DNA of 39,049 nucleotides from Candidatus Thorarchaeota archaeon SMTZ1-83 (GTDB lineage: Archaea; Asgardarchaeota; Thorarchaeia; Thorarchaeales; Thorarchaeaceae): NCBI GenBank assembly GCA_001563325.1, contig LRSK01000201.1:1-39049 (forward strand), in the 5' to 3' direction. Under the pieces are notes generated by a model. The model made no database searches. It saw only the letters and a program-made list of their open reading frames with translations, and was not told the DNA's origin. Positions 37,312 through 39,049 of this stretch are shown in pieces (the stretch's first letter is position 1; every line of letters starts with the position of its first letter). Position numbers and translations under genes: made by a program.

Positions 37312-37319
37312 TTAAATAT
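37312..37319 (+). promoter_or_regulatory. TATA box for the actin gene
   Basis: TTAAATAT, about 100 bases before ATG 37420. Transcription near 37342 would leave a leader of about 80 bases, long for this window. AGAGGA (about 37403-37408) is a modest SD. Confidence 0.45.
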
Positions 37320-37346
37320 GGTATATTCAGCACGTACATCAACGAA

Positions 37347-37360
37347 GAGTTCCAGAACTC
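37347..37360 (+). promoter_or_regulatory. Palindrome in the actin leader
   Basis: GAGTTC (37347-37352), CA, GAACTC (37355-37360) is a perfect dyad at or just after the expected transcription start. It could be an operator or an mRNA hairpin. Confidence 0.35.
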
Positions 37361-37419
37361 CGAGTTGCGATTCTAGGTTCTGAGATCTGCTACGAAAACA
37401 AAAAGAGGACCGAAACAAA

Positions 37420-38559
37420 ATGGCTGAAGACGAGTTCCTTGGCGCGAAGCCCATTGTCATAGACAACGGCACTGGACTGAGTAAAAATGGTTACGCCGGC
37501 GAAGATCAGCCACGAAGTGTTTGGCCTACACTGATTGGATATCCAAGATACGAGTCAATTATGACTGATGTTGACCACTATACACGAGACTACTACATCG
37601 GTGAAGAGGCCATCAACCTGCGTGGTGTTTTGCGATTGGTATACCCAATCACCCACGGCGTTATTGACGACTGGGACGCCATCGAGAAGATATGGAGTTA
37701 CACTTTCTATAACGACTTGAAGGTTGACCCAAGTGAGAATCCCGTACTCCTCACAGAGGCCCCATTCAACCCTCGTGAGAACAGGGAGCGAATGGCGTCG
37801 GTAATGTTTGATAACTTCGGTGTTCCAGCAGTGTACGTTGCCACACAGGCAGTGCTGTCGCTATACGCGTCCGGAAGAACGACGGGGCTTGTTATTGACT
37901 CTGGTGACGGTGTGACACACATAGTCCCAATCTATGAGGGCTTTGCTATCACACACGCCATCAAGAGGATCGACCTTGCAGGTCGTGACATCACTGAGTA
38001 CCTGCGTCGACTGCTCAGGCAAAGAGGCTACTCCTTTGTGAGCGGTGCAGAGAAAGAGATTGTCCGAGATGTCAAGGAGAAGCTCTGCTACGTCGCCCTT
38101 GATCCTGAGAGGGAGAGGACAGTAGCAGACAAGGCTGGTGTAGACAAGCCTTACATGTTGCCAGACGGCGAAGTAATCACCGTCGGTGCTGAGAGGTTCC
38201 AGGCTCCTGAGCTGTTCTTCAATCCGAGCGCAATCGGTCTTGACACCCAGCCACTAGACGACCACATCGTTGAGTCAATCAAGGCATGTGACGTCGACTT
38301 GCGACGTGACCTGTACGCCAACGTTGTGCTGTCAGGTGGTTCGACCATGTTCCCAGGACTGAAGGAGAGACTCCACAAGGAGATCACCGAGCTAGTCCCA
38401 GAGAACATCGAGGTCCGTATCATTGCTCCACCTGAGAGGCAGTACTCTGTCTGGATTGGTGGAAGCATCCTCGCCTCACTGAAGACCTTCCAGAAGATGT
38501 GGGTCAGCAGGAAAGAGTTTGAGGAAGCAGGACCCGAAGTCATACACAGGTGTATCTAG
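37420..38559 (+). CDS. Asgard actin (Lokiactin-type)
   Basis: 379 residues, the length of eukaryotic actin, with actin motifs throughout. Phosphate-1 loop [34 protein letters not shown] (the P-x-x-(I/V)-G region), the [20 protein letters not shown] block, [16 protein letters not shown], phosphate-2 loop [18 protein letters not shown], adenosine motif [16 protein letters not shown], and a C-terminus [20 protein letters not shown] then [19 protein letters not shown] that closely follows eukaryotic actin (ending CF in animals, CI here). These features separate it from bacterial MreB and crenactin. Asgard actins polymerise and bind profilins. ATG 37420 with its own promoter. No profilin or gelsolin gene is in the window. 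This is the main support for an Asgard origin. Confidence 0.97.
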   Translation: MAEDEFLGAKPIVIDNGTGLSKNGYAGEDQPRSVWPTLIGYPRYESIMTDVDHYTRDYYIGEEAINLRGVLRLVYPITHGVIDDWDAIEKIWSYTFYNDLKVDPSENPVLLTEAPFNPRENRERMASVMFDNFGVPAVYVATQAVLSLYASGRTTGLVIDSGDGVTHIVPIYEGFAITHAIKRIDLAGRDITEYLRRLLRQRGYSFVSGAEKEIVRDVKEKLCYVALDPERERTVADKAGVDKPYMLPDGEVITVGAERFQAPELFFNPSAIGLDTQPLDDHIVESIKACDVDLRRDLYANVVLSGGSTMFPGLKERLHKEITELVPENIEVRIIAPPERQYSVWIGGSILASLKTFQKMWVSRKEFEEAGPEVIHRCI

Positions 38560-38578
38560 ACCCCCAGTTTCCGAAGGT

Positions 38579-38592
38579 GGGCTGCAAAGCCC
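38579..38592 (+). terminator. Hairpin after the actin gene
   Basis: GGGCT (38579-38583) and AGCCC (38588-38592) pair around a GCAA (GNRA-type) loop 20 bases after the actin stop, followed by a pyrimidine-rich tract (TCCTTCAAACTCTCTTTATT). Confidence 0.5.
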
Positions 38593-38715
38593 TCCTTCAA
38601 ACTCTCTTTATTCAAATCTACAAAGCCGTCAGATTATTAGAATCGTCTTTGAACCCGATTCTTCCACAGAGTTCAAATCCATTCATGCTCACAATTGCCC
38701 GAGGAGATTTTGTTG

Positions 38716-38997
38716 GTGTCCCGGGAAATCAAGTTCTCAATTGGTGGCTTGCTAATCCTGATGGCTTTCTTGCCAATTGGGATTACGATACTAGGAAATG
38801 TTCCTGCACTTAATGTTGGGTTACTGATAAACTGGGGCGTACCAGGTCTATTGATTGGTTTCGCAGGATTCTATATGATTGCAGATGCCACTCTTCAGGA
38901 TTGGCGGCCGAAGATTATGCTGGGAACTTGTGTATTCTGTCCTAGAATCCCATCGCAGGAAACGAGGTTACAGCAAGGTCGCTGGGGTCATTCTTGA
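38716..38997 (+). CDS. Small membrane protein, unknown
   Basis: About 93 residues from GTG 38716 (or TTG 38713), with GAGGAG at 38701-38706. Two hydrophobic segments (about residues 9-28, LLILMAFLPIGITILGN, and 34-55, LLINWGVPGLLIGFAGFYMI) suggest a two-helix hairpin. The last 25 residues (PRIPSQETRLQQGRWGHS) look less protein-like, so the true end could differ if there is a frameshift. No family recognised. Nothing further can be assigned between 38998 and the window end. Confidence 0.45.
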   Translation: MSREIKFSIGGLLILMAFLPIGITILGNVPALNVGLLINWGVPGLLIGFAGFYMIADATLQDWRPKIMLGTCVFCPRIPSQETRLQQGRWGHS

Positions 38998-39049
38998 CTC
39001 CTTTCTACCTAGACTCCAACATATCCTCTGGATGTTCTTGTCAAGCCAT

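Noticed and set aside
37031..37315. Open frame across the divergent region upstream of actin
   Set aside because: It crosses the TATA tract and has low-complexity, non-protein-like sequence with no SD.
1..39049. Insertion sequences, prophage genes, integrase sites
   Set aside because: No transposase or integrase motifs, terminal inverted repeats or target duplications were found on reading both strands.

Overview
The window looks like chromosome from an Asgard archaeon, most likely Thorarchaeota-like. The main evidence is a full-length eukaryote-like actin at 37420-38559. Supporting it are a complete archaeal exosome/proteasome superoperon, KEOPS subunits, SBDS, a Brix protein, archaeal-type promoters and GGAGGTGA-type Shine-Dalgarno (SD) sites. 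The phylum call is inference; the domain is secure. No rRNA, tRNA, CRISPR array, insertion sequence or phage gene was seen.

Layout. (a) 1-966: the C-terminal end of an aldehyde:ferredoxin oxidoreductase, then a coiled-coil protein and a four-helix membrane protein. (b) 1168-12822: the conserved archaeal information superoperon, in the order proteasome alpha, SBDS, Rrp4, Rrp41, Rrp42, L37Ae, Brix and Pcc1. It is broken by a large membrane protein and then continues with prefoldin beta, DUF3194, a DHH phosphoesterase and an ECF transporter energising module (two ATPases plus EcfT). (c) 12911-21872: an accessory stretch holding a TPR-like protein, a VOC protein, a histidine phosphatase, two members of an unrecognised three-cysteine family, a small winged-helix protein, a TetR-rSAM/SPASM-B12-rSAM operon with a near-perfect operator, and two tandem paralogous double-module Lrp-like regulators. 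(d) 21951-27505: histidine degradation (urocanase, histidine ammonia-lyase, imidazolonepropionase) with a DtxR-like regulator between the last two. (e) 27621-31772: a phosphoribosyltransferase, Cgi121, a Tan1-like THUMP protein and Sua5, which form a tRNA-modification group, then a sugar/inositol nucleotidyltransferase and a CDP-alcohol phosphatidyltransferase. (f) 31846-39049: a hypothetical protein, a beta-propeller protein, a stand-alone protein like the primase large-subunit Fe-S domain, an HD phosphohydrolase, a pair consisting of an RNase III-like protein and a wHTH plus CARF-like protein, actin, and a small membrane protein.

How it fits together. The superoperon joins RNA decay, protein decay and ribosome biogenesis. 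Pcc1, Cgi121 and Sua5 together cover much of t6A tRNA modification. The hut genes take histidine as far as formiminoglutamate; no gene for the last step is in the window.

The observation I rate highest is that four genes of well-known families (EcfT, Tan1-like, nucleotidyltransferase, HD phosphohydrolase) lack any ATG/GTG/TTG that would give a complete protein. Each instead has a strong SD at near-constant distance before CTG, CTG, ATC and ATT respectively. Second is the wHTH/CARF-like plus divergent RNase III-like gene pair next to actin.
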